Translations under genes and position numbers: made by a program
In this document: in pieces, positions 24,703 to 33,867 of the stretch
Layout of the letters: the number at the start of each line of letters is the position of its first letter
Position numbering within the stretch: position 1 is the stretch's first letter
Notes under the pieces: model-generated
Told to the model about the DNA's origin: nothing
The model's database searches: none
The model's input: only the letters and a program-made list of their open reading frames with translations
From: VRUE01 sp963727465
GTDB lineage: Bacteria; Actinomycetota; Thermoleophilia; Solirubrobacterales; 70-9
Direction: 5' to 3'
Length of the DNA: 64,000 bases
Assembly (NCBI GenBank): GCA_963727465.1
Contig: CAVSGL010000017.1
Coordinates: 1 to 64,000 of the forward strand

Positions 24703-26313
24703 TCAGGCCCGCGCCTGGCGGTAGCGGCGGATCAGCGCGTTGGTCGAGCTGTCGTGCTTGAGCTTCGGCTCCGCGGCGGCCTGGAGCTCGGGGACGATCT
24801 GCTTGGCCAGCACCTTGCCCAGCTCGACCCCCCACTGGTCGAAGGAGTCGATCCCCCAGACGGCTCCCTGGGTGAAGACGCTGTGCTCGTAGAGGGCGAC
24901 GAGGGTGCCGAGGGTGAAGGGGTCGAGCCGCTCGGCGAGGATCGTGTTCGAGGGCCGGTTGCCCTCCATCACCCGGTGCGGGACGACCGCCTCCGGCGTC
25001 CCCTCCTCGCGCACCTGCTCCGGCGTCTTGCCGAAGGCGAGCGCCTGCGTCTGCGCGAAGACGTTCGACATCAGCAGGTCGTGGTGCTCGCCGAGCGGGT
25101 TGTTGGAGCGCATGAAGCCGATGAAGTCGCAGGGAATCAGCCGCGTCCCCTGGTGGATCAGCTGGTAGAAGGAGTGCTGGCCGTTGGTGCCGGGCTCGCC
25201 CCAGAAGATCGCCCCGGTGTCGTAGTCGACGCGGGCGCCATCGAGCGTCACGTGCTTGCCGTTGGACTCCATCGTCAGCTGCTGTAGGTAGGCGGGGAAG
25301 CGGTGCAGGTACTGGTCGTAGGGCAGCACCGCACAGGTCTGGGCGCCGAAGAAGTTGCCGTACCAGACGGAGAGCAGGCCCATCAGCATCGGCAGGTTGG
25401 CTGCCGGAGGGGCGGTGCGGAAGTGCTCGTCCATCGCGTGGAAGCCGCTCAGCATCTCGCCGAAGCGGGCCGGGCCGATCGCCAGCATGGTCGAGAGGCC
25501 GATCGCCGAGTCCATCGAGTAGCGGCCGCCGACCCACTCCCAGAAGCCGAACATGTTGTCGGTGTCGATGCCGAACTTGCTGACCTCGTCGGCGTTGGTC
25601 GAGACCGCGACGAAGTGCTTGGCGACCGCCGCCTCGTCGCCGCCGAGCCCGGCCAGCGACCACTCGCGCGCGGTGTGGGCGTTGGTCATCGTCTCCAGCG
25701 TGGTGAAGGTCTTCGAGGAGATCACGAACAGCGTCTCCTCGGGGTCGAGGTCGCGCGTGCACTCGGCGAAGTCGGTGCCGTCGACGTTCGAGATAAAGCG
25801 GAAGGTCGTCTCGCGGCGGCTGAAGTGGCGCAGCGCCTCGTAAGCCATCACCGGGCCGAGGTCGGAGCCGCCGATGCCGACGTTGATCACGTTGCGGATC
25901 GGCTTGCCGGTGTGCCCGGTCCACTCGCCCGAGCGCACCCGCTCGGCGAAGGCCGCCATCCGGTCGAGCGTCTCGTGCACCTGCTTGACCACGTCCTTGC
26001 CGTCGACGACGAGCGAGCGCTCGCGCGGCATCCGCAGGGCGACGTGGAGCACGGCGCGGTCCTCGGAGACGTTGATGTGCTCGCCGGCGAACATCGCTTC
26101 GCGGCGGGCCTCGACGCCGCGCTCGGCGGCCAGCGCGCCGAGCAGCATCAGCGTCTCTTCGCTGATGCGGTTCTTGGAGAAGTCGAGGTGCAGGCCGGCG
26201 CCGTCGGCGACGAGGCGCTCGCCGCGCTCGGGGTCGGCGGCGAAGAGCTCGCGCAGGTGCGTCTCGCCGATCTCGGCGTGGTGGCGCTCGAGCGCCGCCC
26301 AGGCCTCGCTCAC
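24703..26313 (-). CDS. pgi: Glucose-6-phosphate isomerase
   Basis: This 536-residue enzyme interconverts glucose-6-phosphate and fructose-6-phosphate. Signatures are VGIGGSDLGPVMAYEAL, FVISSKTFTTLETMTNA (phosphate loop), FWEWVGGRYSMDSAIGLS and GEPGTNGQHSFYQLIHQG, with the catalytic Glu and His, and a C-terminal TLGTLVALYEHSVF then QWGVELGK with the active Lys. The GTG start overlaps the transaldolase stop by 4 bp. Length and motifs fit the bacterial family. Confidence 0.97.
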   Translation of the reverse strand: MSEAWAALERHHAEIGETHLRELFAADPERGERLVADGAGLHLDFSKNRISEETLMLLGALAAERGVEARREAMFAGEHINVSEDRAVLHVALRMPRERSLVVDGKDVVKQVHETLDRMAAFAERVRSGEWTGHTGKPIRNVINVGIGGSDLGPVMAYEALRHFSRRETTFRFISNVDGTDFAECTRDLDPEETLFVISSKTFTTLETMTNAHTAREWSLAGLGGDEAAVAKHFVAVSTNADEVSKFGIDTDNMFGFWEWVGGRYSMDSAIGLSTMLAIGPARFGEMLSGFHAMDEHFRTAPPAANLPMLMGLLSVWYGNFFGAQTCAVLPYDQYLHRFPAYLQQLTMESNGKHVTLDGARVDYDTGAIFWGEPGTNGQHSFYQLIHQGTRLIPCDFIGFMRSNNPLGEHHDLLMSNVFAQTQALAFGKTPEQVREEGTPEAVVPHRVMEGNRPSNTILAERLDPFTLGTLVALYEHSVFTQGAVWGIDSFDQWGVELGKVLAKQIVPELQAAAEPKLKHDSSTNALIRRYRQARA

Positions 26314-27386
26314 GCCCGCGCCCCCATCTGCGCCGAGATCGTCTTCAGCAGTTCTTCCCAGGAGTCGACGAACTTCTGCTTGCCCTCCTCCTGGAGGCGG
26401 GCGGCAAGCGCCTCGACGTCGATCCCGGCCTGGTCGAACTGCGCCAGCACCTGCTCGCAGTCGCCGCCGTCGGCCGGCACCACATCGCCGAGCTCGCCGT
26501 GGTCGGCGAAGGCGTGCAGGGTGTTCTCGGGCATCGTGTTGACCGTGAACGGCGAGGCGAAGCCCTCGATGTAGAGCGTGTCGGAGGCTTCCGGGTCCTT
26601 GGTCCCGGTGCTCGCCCAGAGCAGCCGCTGCGGCCGCGCGCCCTCGTTCATCAGCCGCTGCACGCGCGGCGAGTCGAGCAGCTCGCGGTAGGCCCTGTAG
26701 GCGCGGAAGCCGATCGCCAGCCCGAGCTTGTCGCGCAGCTCGTCCGGCACCTCGTCTGCGACGGCGACGTCCCAGCGGCTCATGAAGATCGATCCGACCG
26801 AGGCGACGTAGGGGTCGAGCCCGGCCTCGATCCGCCGTTCGATCCCCTTCATGTAGGCGTCGGCGGCGGCGAGGTAGTGCGCGCGGTCGAAGAGCAGCGT
26901 GACGTTGACCGGGATCCCGGCGAAGATCGACTCCTCGATCGCCGGCAGACCGGCCTCGGTGCCGGGGATCTTGATGAAGAGGTTGTCGCGCCCGGCCTCG
27001 CCGTGCAGGCGCGCCGCCTGCTCGATCGTCGGCTGCGTCTCGTCGGCCAGCTTCGGCGAGACCTCGAGCGAGCAGTAGCCGTCGACCCGCGCGGTGCGCT
27101 CGAAGACGCCGCGGAAGAGGTCGGTCGCGTCGCGCAGGTCGGCGAGCGCGAGCTGGAAGAAGATCTCCTCCGGATCGTCGAGCTTCTCCGCCAGCTCGGC
27201 GATCTGCTCGTCGTAGGCGTCGCCGCCGGAGATCGCCTTGTCGAAGATCGTCGGGTTCGAGGTCAGGCCGGTGACCGACAGATCCTCGATGTAGCCGGCG
27301 AGCGTGCCGTCGCCGAGCATCGTGCGGGTGATGTTGTCGAGCCAGAGGCTCTGGCCCAGGTCGTGCAACTTCGCGGTGGGCTTCAT
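26310..27386 (-). CDS. tal: Transaldolase
   Basis: This 358-residue transaldolase of the long bacterial/actinobacterial type transfers dihydroxyacetone units between sugar phosphates in the pentose phosphate pathway. It has the N-terminal signature LSVTGLTSNPTIFDKAISGG, YCSLEVSP, the Schiff-base Lys in NLFIKIPGTEAGL (about residue 140) and FASPFTVNTMPENTL. It overlaps both tkt upstream and pgi downstream by 4 bp, a tightly coupled tkt-tal-pgi order common in Actinobacteria. Confidence 0.97.
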   Translation of the reverse strand: MKPTAKLHDLGQSLWLDNITRTMLGDGTLAGYIEDLSVTGLTSNPTIFDKAISGGDAYDEQIAELAEKLDDPEEIFFQLALADLRDATDLFRGVFERTARVDGYCSLEVSPKLADETQPTIEQAARLHGEAGRDNLFIKIPGTEAGLPAIEESIFAGIPVNVTLLFDRAHYLAAADAYMKGIERRIEAGLDPYVASVGSIFMSRWDVAVADEVPDELRDKLGLAIGFRAYRAYRELLDSPRVQRLMNEGARPQRLLWASTGTKDPEASDTLYIEGFASPFTVNTMPENTLHAFADHGELGDVVPADGGDCEQVLAQFDQAGIDVEALAARLQEEGKQKFVDSWEELLKTISAQMGARA

Positions 27387-29435
27387 GCGAGCAGCTCCTT
27401 TGCGACTTCGGCCACCCGGTCGGGGGTGAATCCGAACTTGTTCTGGACGTCCTTCAGCGGCGCCGAGCTGCCGAAGGTGTGCATCCCTATCTTCCTACCC
27501 GCCGGACCGACGAAGCGGTCCCAGCCGACGGTCGAGGCCTCCTCGACCGAGACCCGGGCGGTGACCGCGGGCGGCAGCACCTCGTCGCGGTAGGCCTGGT
27601 CCTGGCGCTCGAACAGCTCCCAGCAGGGCAGGCTGACGACGCGCGAGCGAACCCCTTCGGCGGCGAGCTCCTCGTGCGCGGCGAGCGCCAGCGCGACCTC
27701 GCTGCCGGTGCCGATCAGGATCGCCTCCGGGGCGCCGCCGTCGGCGTCGGCGAGCACGTAGCCGCCGCGCCGCACGCCCTCGGCCGAGGCGTACTTCGAG
27801 CGGTCGAAGATCGGCACGTTCTGGCGGGTGAGCACGAGCGCGACCGGCTGGTGCGTGCGGTCGACCGCGACCCGCCACGCTTCGGCGACCTCGTTCGCGT
27901 CGGCGGGGCGGATCACGTCGAGGCCGGGGATCGCCCGCAGCGAGGCGAGCTGCTCGACCGGCTGGTGGGTCGGGCCGTCCTCGCCGAGGCCGATCGAGTC
28001 GTGGGTGAAGACGTGGATCACGGGCAGCTCCATCAGCGCCGAGAGGCGGATCGCCGGCCGCGCGTAGTCGGAGAAGGTGAGGTAGGTCGACCACAGCGGC
28101 CGCAGCTTCGAGAGCGAGAGGCCGTTGGAGATCGCCGCCGACTCGTGCTCGCGGATGCCGAAGTGGAGCTGGCGGCCGTCGTAGGCGCCGGGCTCGAAGT
28201 CGACCGCGCCGTCGAATTCGAGCCGCACCGAGGTCGAGTCGGTGAGGTCGGCGGAGCCGGCGAGCATCCAGGGCATCCGTGCCGCGATCGCGTTCTCGAC
28301 CTGGTGCGAGGCCTTGCGCGTCGCCAGCCCCTTCTCGTCGGGCTCGAAGCTGGGGATGTCGGCGTCCCAGCCGTCCGGCAGGGCGCGCTCCTGGGTCGCC
28401 TCGATCTCGGCGGCGAGCGCCGCGTCCTCGCCGGCGTAGGCGGCGAGCTTCGACTCCCAGCCGGCGCGCAGCTCGGCGCCGCGCCTGCCGAGGCCGGCGG
28501 CGAAGTGCTCCTTGACCCCGTCGGGGACGAGGAACTGGGCGTCTTCGGGCCAGCCGTAGACGCGCTTGGTCTCGCGCACCTCCTCTTCGCCGAGCGGCTC
28601 GCCGTGCGCCGCCGCGGTGTCCTGCTTGTGCGGCGAGCCGTAGCCGATGTGCGAGTCGACGATGATCAGCGTCGGCCGCCCCCGCTCGCCCTTGAACTCC
28701 TCGAAGGCGCGGTCGAGCAGCGCCAGGTCGTTGGCGTCGCCGACCCGGGTGACGTTCCAGCCGTAGCCGATGAAGCGGGCGGCGACGTCGTCCTCGTAGG
28801 CGAGCCGGGTCTTGCCGTCGATCGTGATGTGGTTGTTGTCGTAGATCCAGCAGAGGTTGTCGAGCTTCAGGTGGCCGGCGATCGAGGCCGCTTCGTTGGA
28901 GACGCCCTCCATCAGGCAGCCGTCGCCGGCGATCGCGTAGACGTCGAAGTCGAAGAGCTCGGCGCCGTAGCGGGCGCCCTGCCATTTCGAGGCGATCGCC
29001 ATCCCGACCGAGGTCGCGATCCCCTGGCCGAGCGGGCCGGTCGTGGTCTCGACGCCCGGAGGTCCAGCGGTACTCGGGGTGGCCGGGACAGCGCGAGTCG
29101 AGCTGGCGGAAGCGTTCGATGTCCTCGAGTGAGACCGACGGCCGGCCGACGACCTCGTAGTCGGGTTCGACCGCCTGTACCTCGGCGAGGAAGAGCAGCG
29201 CGTAGAGCAGCATCGAGGCGTGGCCGGCGGAGAGCACGAAGCGGTCGCGGTTGGGCCAGATCGGGTCGGCCGGGTCGAAGCGCAGGTGGCGCTGCCAGAG
29301 CGAGTAGGCGACCGGGGCCATCGCCATCGGCGTCCCCGGGTGGCCCGAGTTCGCCTTCTGGATCGCGTCGATCGACAGCGTGCGGATCGTGTTGATGCAG
29401 AGCGTGTCGATGTCGTCCGGCACCGGCGCCGACAC
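27383..29435 (-). pseudogene. tkt: Transketolase, one frameshift near 29062
   Basis: This thiamine-diphosphate enzyme of the pentose phosphate pathway starts at GTG 29435 (SAPVPDDIDTLCINTIRTLS), with the substrate His in NSGHPGTPM. The frame breaks at PEYRWT, where an extra base turns the expected PGVETTTGPLGQG into another frame. The downstream frame, intact to 27383, carries GDGCLMEGVSNEAAS (TPP/Mg binding), HIGYGSPHKQDTAAAHGEPLG, the EDGPTHQPVEQL catalytic region and SVEEASTVGWDRFVG. Everything else is complete (about 684 residues), so a sequencing indel is likely. Confidence 0.92.
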
Positions 29436-29457
29436 TATCGACTGACTACGTCGCGTG

Positions 29458-29571
29458 GGGTCTATCCCGGCAGGGGTTCCACTTAACTTTTTCGGTGATT
29501 CGGGGTCGGGCTGTCGCCCGCAGCGCTCGACGAAAAAGTACAAGACGTTCCACCCCTACCGGGATAGACCC
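29458..29571. repeat. 114-bp inverted-repeat element upstream of tkt
   Basis: GGGTCTATCCCGGCAGGGGT opens the unit, and its near-perfect complement, ending in CGGGATAGACCC, closes it. ACTTTTTCG near the inner edge of each arm also matches in inverse. It fills the space between the kinase gene's stop and the tkt start and encodes nothing obvious. MITE-like or a large hairpin. Confidence 0.65.
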
Positions 29572-29572
29572 G

Positions 29573-31373
29573 TCACGGGCGGATTCGGACGACGGTGCCG
29601 TCGCCGTTGTCGGCGACCCAGACGGCTTCTGCGCCGACTGCGACGGCACCTGGGCTGGGGCCGACGCCAATCGGGTCGCCTTCGACCTCGCCGCTCTCGA
29701 TGTCGATGCGACTGACCGTATCGCGGCGGAGTTGGCGACCCAGACGGTGCTGGTGCCGGCGTCGACGCCGCCGGGGCGTTCGCCGACCGGGATCGGCAGG
29801 CCGACCAGGGTGCGGGTCGCCGGGTCGAGCCGGGTGACCCGGTCGGAGCGGCTGTTGGCGACCCAGACCAGGCCGCCGCCGACGGTGACTCCGGCGGGGC
29901 CGCGACCGACGGGAATCGGCTGGCCGGCCCTGGCGGTCGCGGGATCGATGCGACGGACGACGCCGGTCGAGGCGCTGCTGACCCAGATCGCGCCGGCGCC
30001 GAAGGCGAGCCGCAGAGGCGCGACGTGCGGGGCGATGTCCCGACTGAAGACGCGCGGCCCGGCCGGGTTGATCGCGGTCACGCCGCCCCCGTCGTCGTCG
30101 GCGACCCAGACGCGGCCGCCGCCGAAGACGATCGCGCCCGGGGCGCCCGCCGACGTCGATCCGCGCCTCGACCCGCTCGGTGGCGGGATCAACCTGGATC
30201 ACCTCGCCGCGGCGCGGGCTCGAGACCCAGACCGAGCCGTGGCCGACCGTCACCCCCGCGAGGCCCTTCTCGAAATGCAGCGGCGCGCCGATCACCCGCC
30301 GCGTGGCCGGGTCGATCCGCGACAGCGTCCCGTCCGGCGCGCTGGTCGCCCAGACCGAGCCCTGGCCGACGGCGAGTCGCAGCGGCGGCCGCCCGACCTC
30401 GATCGGCGAGGAGACCGAGGGCCCGGAGCCGCCCAGGAGCAGGAGGGCGGCCAGGACCAGCGCCGCGATCGCGATCGGCGCCGCCGCCAGCCAGATCCGG
30501 GGCAAGCCGGCAATCCGTCGCAGCCAGCCAACGCGCCGGGAGGGGCGTCCGGTCGGACGGTCGGCGGGGTCGCTCAGCACGAGGGTTGGCGTCGGGGACG
30601 CGCCCTGGCACTCCCGGGCCGCCGCGATCAGCTCGCCGGCGCTCGCGTAGCGGTCCGCCGGGTCGGCGGCGACGGCGCGTTCGATCGCCGCGTCGAGGCC
30701 GCGCGGCATCTGCGGCTCGGCCTCGCCTTCGCGCCGGGCGAAGGGGGCGACGCCGGTCACCGCCTCGTAGAGCACGCAGCCGAGCGAATACACGTCCGCC
30801 GCCGGGCCGACCCGGTCGCCGCGCCACTGCTCGGGCGACATGTAATGGGCGGTGCCGACGACGGACGCGCCGCTGCGCGACGCCGCTCTCCCCCAGCGCC
30901 TTGGCGAGGCCGAAGTCGGTCAGGTAGGCGCGCTCGCCTTCGAGCAGGATGTTGTGCGGCTTGACGTCGCGGTGGACGACTCCTGCGGCGTGGGCGGCGT
31001 CGAGCGCCGCGGCGATCTGGCCGAGCAGCTCGATCGCCTCGGCGGGCGCCAGCGGCCCGTCGCGGTCGATCCTCGCCCGCAGGTCGCCGCCCTTGATCAG
31101 TCGCATCGCCACCAGCAGCTCGCCGAGCTCCTCGCGGGCGTCGTAGACCGGCACGACGTTCGGGTGGTCGAGCTGCGCGGCGAGCTGCGACTCGCGGATG
31201 AAGCGCCGCCGGAACGAGGCGCTCTCGGCGAACTGGCGGGCGATCACCTTGAGCGCGACCGGCCGGTCGAGCGCCAGCTGGGTCGCCCGGTAGACGACGC
31301 CCATCCCGCCGCGGGCGATCAGCGCGTCGAGGCGGTAGCCGGCGAGCGTCGAGCCGATATCAGGTTCTGCCAC
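29573..31373 (-). pseudogene. Membrane Ser/Thr protein kinase with C-terminal beta-propeller, frameshifted
   Basis: The kinase domain has a glycine-rich loop (IARGGMGVVYRA), VALKVI with the ATP-binding Lys, catalytic HRDVKPHNILL, DFGLAK and, after a frame change near 30875, GTAHYMSPEQWRGD. One membrane helix (IWLAAAPIAIAALVLAALLL) separates it from a C-terminal domain of repeated units such as GQGSVWATSAPDGTLSRIDP and VGGGLVWVANSRSDRVTRLD. These are NHL/YVTN-type blades that would lie outside the membrane as a sensor. Further frame changes occur near 30140 and 29720. Every blade remains recognisable across the shifts, which argues for indel errors. Confidence 0.85.
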
Positions 31374-31417
31374 GCGGCGGTTATACCGCCGCGTGGCGTC
31401 CCCTTACGGCACCGGAC

Positions 31418-32464
31418 CTACCGGGCCGGTTGCCATGCGATCACCGGACCGATGGCGATGCCGTGTTCTTCGGAGGCGTCGAAGCCTTCCGCGAGCTCGG
31501 TTTGGCGGCGCGTCCGCACATTGACCGCGACCAGCGACTGCCTTTCGTCGGTGCCGACGAAGGCGGCCACCTTGCGGCCGTCGGCGGAGAAGACGCCGTT
31601 GGTCTGCGAGCCGTCCGGGAGCTGGACGAGCTTGCGCGCGCGGCCGCGCCCGATCCGCTTCGTCCAGAGGCCCTGGTCGCGGCGGAAGAGCAGCAGGCGA
31701 CCGTTCGGCGAGACGTCTTCGACGTAGGCCGAACCGACGCCGGCGACCAGCGGCCTGACCCGGCTGCCGTTGCGGCGCATCGTGTAGATGTCCGCGTAGG
31801 CGGCCGGGCCCACGCTGCTCTCGCCGCGGCTGAAGACGATCCCGCCGGCGAAGTAGCGCGGCTTGAACTCGTCGACGCTGCCGGTGCGGGTCAGCCGGGC
31901 GAGGCCGCTTCCCCAGGGATGGATCGAGTAGATGTCCTCGTTCGTCCCCGGACCTTCGGCGCTGTCGCGGGCGAAGGCGATCAGGCGGCCGTCGGGCGAG
32001 AAATCGGCCTGGTGGTCGTCCGCGGGGCCGCTGGTCAGCGCGCGCAGGCCGCCGCCCAGCACCCGCACGGTGTAGAGGTCGGCGGGACCGTCCGCGCTCG
32101 CCCGCCGCTCGAACACCAGGTAGCGGCCGTTGGGCGCGACGCGCGGCGCCGAGTCGAGCTCGGGCCCGCTGGTCAGGTGGCGCTGGCCGGAGCCGTCCGG
32201 CCGGACCGAGTAGAGGTCGCCGTCGCGGACGAAGGCGATCGTGCGGCCGTCGGGCGAGAACGCCGGTTCGGCGTCGCTCGGGTTGCCGGTCAGCTGGTTG
32301 AGGTGCCCGCGGCGGACGGCGTACAGGCCGCCTTCGGCGACTCCGTCGAGCGTGGTCGCTTTGGAGAAGATGACCGCGCGCGGCGCGTTGGCCGCCCAGG
32401 CGCCCGCCGGCAGGGCGAGCATCAGCAGGGCGAGGACTGAGATCAGAAGCGATCGGTGGCGCAT
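31418..32464 (-). CDS. Secreted TolB-like PD40 beta-propeller protein
   Basis: This 348-residue protein has a signal peptide (MRHRSLLISVLALLMLALPA, cleaved near AWA-AN). Six or so WD40-like PD40 repeats follow, for example AEPAFSPDGRTIAFVRDGDL, HQADFSPDGRLIAFAR and VEDVSPNGRLLLFRRD. ATG 32464 is preceded by AAAGGAA. It resembles the C-terminal domain of TolB without its N-terminal domain, so a binding or scaffold role in the envelope is likely. It neighbours a kinase whose outer domain is also a propeller, but there is no evidence they interact. Confidence 0.85.
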   Translation of the reverse strand: MRHRSLLISVLALLMLALPAGAWAANAPRAVIFSKATTLDGVAEGGLYAVRRGHLNQLTGNPSDAEPAFSPDGRTIAFVRDGDLYSVRPDGSGQRHLTSGPELDSAPRVAPNGRYLVFERRASADGPADLYTVRVLGGGLRALTSGPADDHQADFSPDGRLIAFARDSAEGPGTNEDIYSIHPWGSGLARLTRTGSVDEFKPRYFAGGIVFSRGESSVGPAAYADIYTMRRNGSRVRPLVAGVGSAYVEDVSPNGRLLLFRRDQGLWTKRIGRGRARKLVQLPDGSQTNGVFSADGRKVAAFVGTDERQSLVAVNVRTRRQTELAEGFDASEEHGIAIGPVIAWQPAR

Positions 32465-32578
32465 GGCAATTCCTTTCGATCGGGTTGACTTGGACTGCGC
32501 CACCGATCCTGCGCCGCGCGGCCGTACGCGCCAACGACATCCGCGCCCCCCACCGGGCCACGTCTGGCCCGGTCCGGG

Positions 32579-33169
32579 TCAGCGGTCGAGGCCGAGCTCG
32601 ATCACGCGGGCGGCGATCAGGCGCGGGCGCTCGCGGCCCGCGTCGCCGGCGACGTCGAGCTTGGCGGCGAGCGCGTCGAGGCGGCGCTGGGCCGTGCGCT
32701 CGCTGACGTGCAGCGCCTCGGCCAGCTCGGCCCGGGTCGCCGGGCGGCCGGCGAAGGCGCCCTCGCTGCGGTAGGGCGCGACCAGCGCCGCCGCGGTCGC
32801 CCGCTCCTCGGCGCTGAGCGCGACCGAGGGCTCGCTCGTCGCCACGGTCGCCCCCGCACGACCCGGCGCCGGGTCGGAGACTTCGAGCCGGTGGTCGGCG
32901 ACGGTCAGCACGTCGCCGTCGCGCAGGCGCCGCGGCCGGTCGAGCGGCTCGCCGTTGAGCGCCGTGCCGTTGCGGCTGTCGAGGTCGGTCGCCATCAGCA
33001 CGCCGCCGCGGGCCTCGATCTCGAGGTGGTGCCAGGAGACGGCCTCGTCGTCGATGCAGACGTCGGCCTCGGGGTCCCGCCCCACGGTCGTCCGCTCTCC
33101 CAGGGCCACCGAGCGCGGCTCGGCGCCGGTGCCGGTGATCCAGAGGCGCGCGTCCACGCCCGCGAGCAT
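32579..33169 (-). CDS. FHA-domain protein with C-terminal winged-helix-like region
   Basis: This is a 196-residue cytoplasmic protein. The FHA domain, residues about 20-95, has the phosphothreonine-binding elements TTVGRDPEADVCID, VSWHHLEIEA and DLDSRNGTALNGEPL. The C-terminal 75 residues (TRAELAEALHVSERTAQRRL) form a helix-turn-helix, so the protein may link Ser/Thr kinase signalling to DNA. A kinase gene lies two genes away on the same strand. ATG 33169 is chosen because it is the only Met before the first beta strand. It is divergent from rpiA with 13 bp between starts. Confidence 0.85.
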   Translation of the reverse strand: MLAGVDARLWITGTGAEPRSVALGERTTVGRDPEADVCIDDEAVSWHHLEIEARGGVLMATDLDSRNGTALNGEPLDRPRRLRDGDVLTVADHRLEVSDPAPGRAGATVATSEPSVALSAEERATAAALVAPYRSEGAFAGRPATRAELAEALHVSERTAQRRLDALAAKLDVAGDAGRERPRLIAARVIELGLDR

Positions 33170-33182
33170 AGAGTTCCCGTCG

Positions 33183-33830
33183 ATGGGAGCCGACGACGAG
33201 AAGCGGATCGCCGCGGAGGCGGCGGCCGAGCTGGTCGAGGACGGGATGACGGTCGGCCTGGGCACCGGCTCCACCGTCGCCCACCTGCTGCCGGCGATCG
33301 CCCGGCGCGGGCTGAGCGACATCCGCTGCGTCGCGACCTCGGTCGCGACCGAGGAACAGGCGCGTGGGCTCGGCATCCCGGTCGAGGAGTTCAGCTCGCT
33401 GGAGCGGCTCGACATCGCGATCGACGGCGCCGACCAGGTCGCCCCCGACGGCTGGCTGATCAAGGGCGGCGGCGCCGCCCACCAGCGCGAGAAGATCGTC
33501 GCCGCGGCGGCGGCGCGCTTCGTCGTCATCGCCGACTCGAGCAAGCCGGTCGAGGCGCTGACGCCGCCGGTGCCGCTGGAGCTGATCGCCTTCGGGCTGC
33601 CCTCGACGCTGGCCCGGCTCGGCTCCGAGGTGACGCTGCGCGACGTGCCGCACAGCCCGGACGGCGGCGCGATCGCCGATTACCGCGGCCCGCTCGAGGA
33701 CCCGGCGGCGCTGGCGGCCCGGCTCGAGGCCGATCCGGGAATCTCATCCCACGGCCTCTTCCCTCCGAGTATGGTGAGCGAGATCCTCGTCGGGGCAGGC
33801 GGCGCGGTGGACCGCACGACGCTCGACTGA
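33183..33830 (+). CDS. rpiA: Ribose-5-phosphate isomerase A
   Basis: This 215-residue enzyme interconverts ribose-5-phosphate and ribulose-5-phosphate. Motifs are VGLGTGSTVAHLLPAI (phosphate loop), VATSVATEEQARGLGI, the acidic DGADQVAPDGWLIKGGGAAH with the catalytic Asp/Lys/Glu cluster in HQREKIV, and FVVIADSSKPVE. Length fits RpiA. It starts just 13 bp from the divergent FHA gene, so the two must share a very compact promoter region or rely on leaderless transcripts. Confidence 0.95.
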   Translation: MGADDEKRIAAEAAAELVEDGMTVGLGTGSTVAHLLPAIARRGLSDIRCVATSVATEEQARGLGIPVEEFSSLERLDIAIDGADQVAPDGWLIKGGGAAHQREKIVAAAAARFVVIADSSKPVEALTPPVPLELIAFGLPSTLARLGSEVTLRDVPHSPDGGAIADYRGPLEDPAALAARLEADPGISSHGLFPPSMVSEILVGAGGAVDRTTLD

Positions 33831-33867
33831 TTCACCGACACAGCCCCCTCACCTCCAGGAGACCTAC

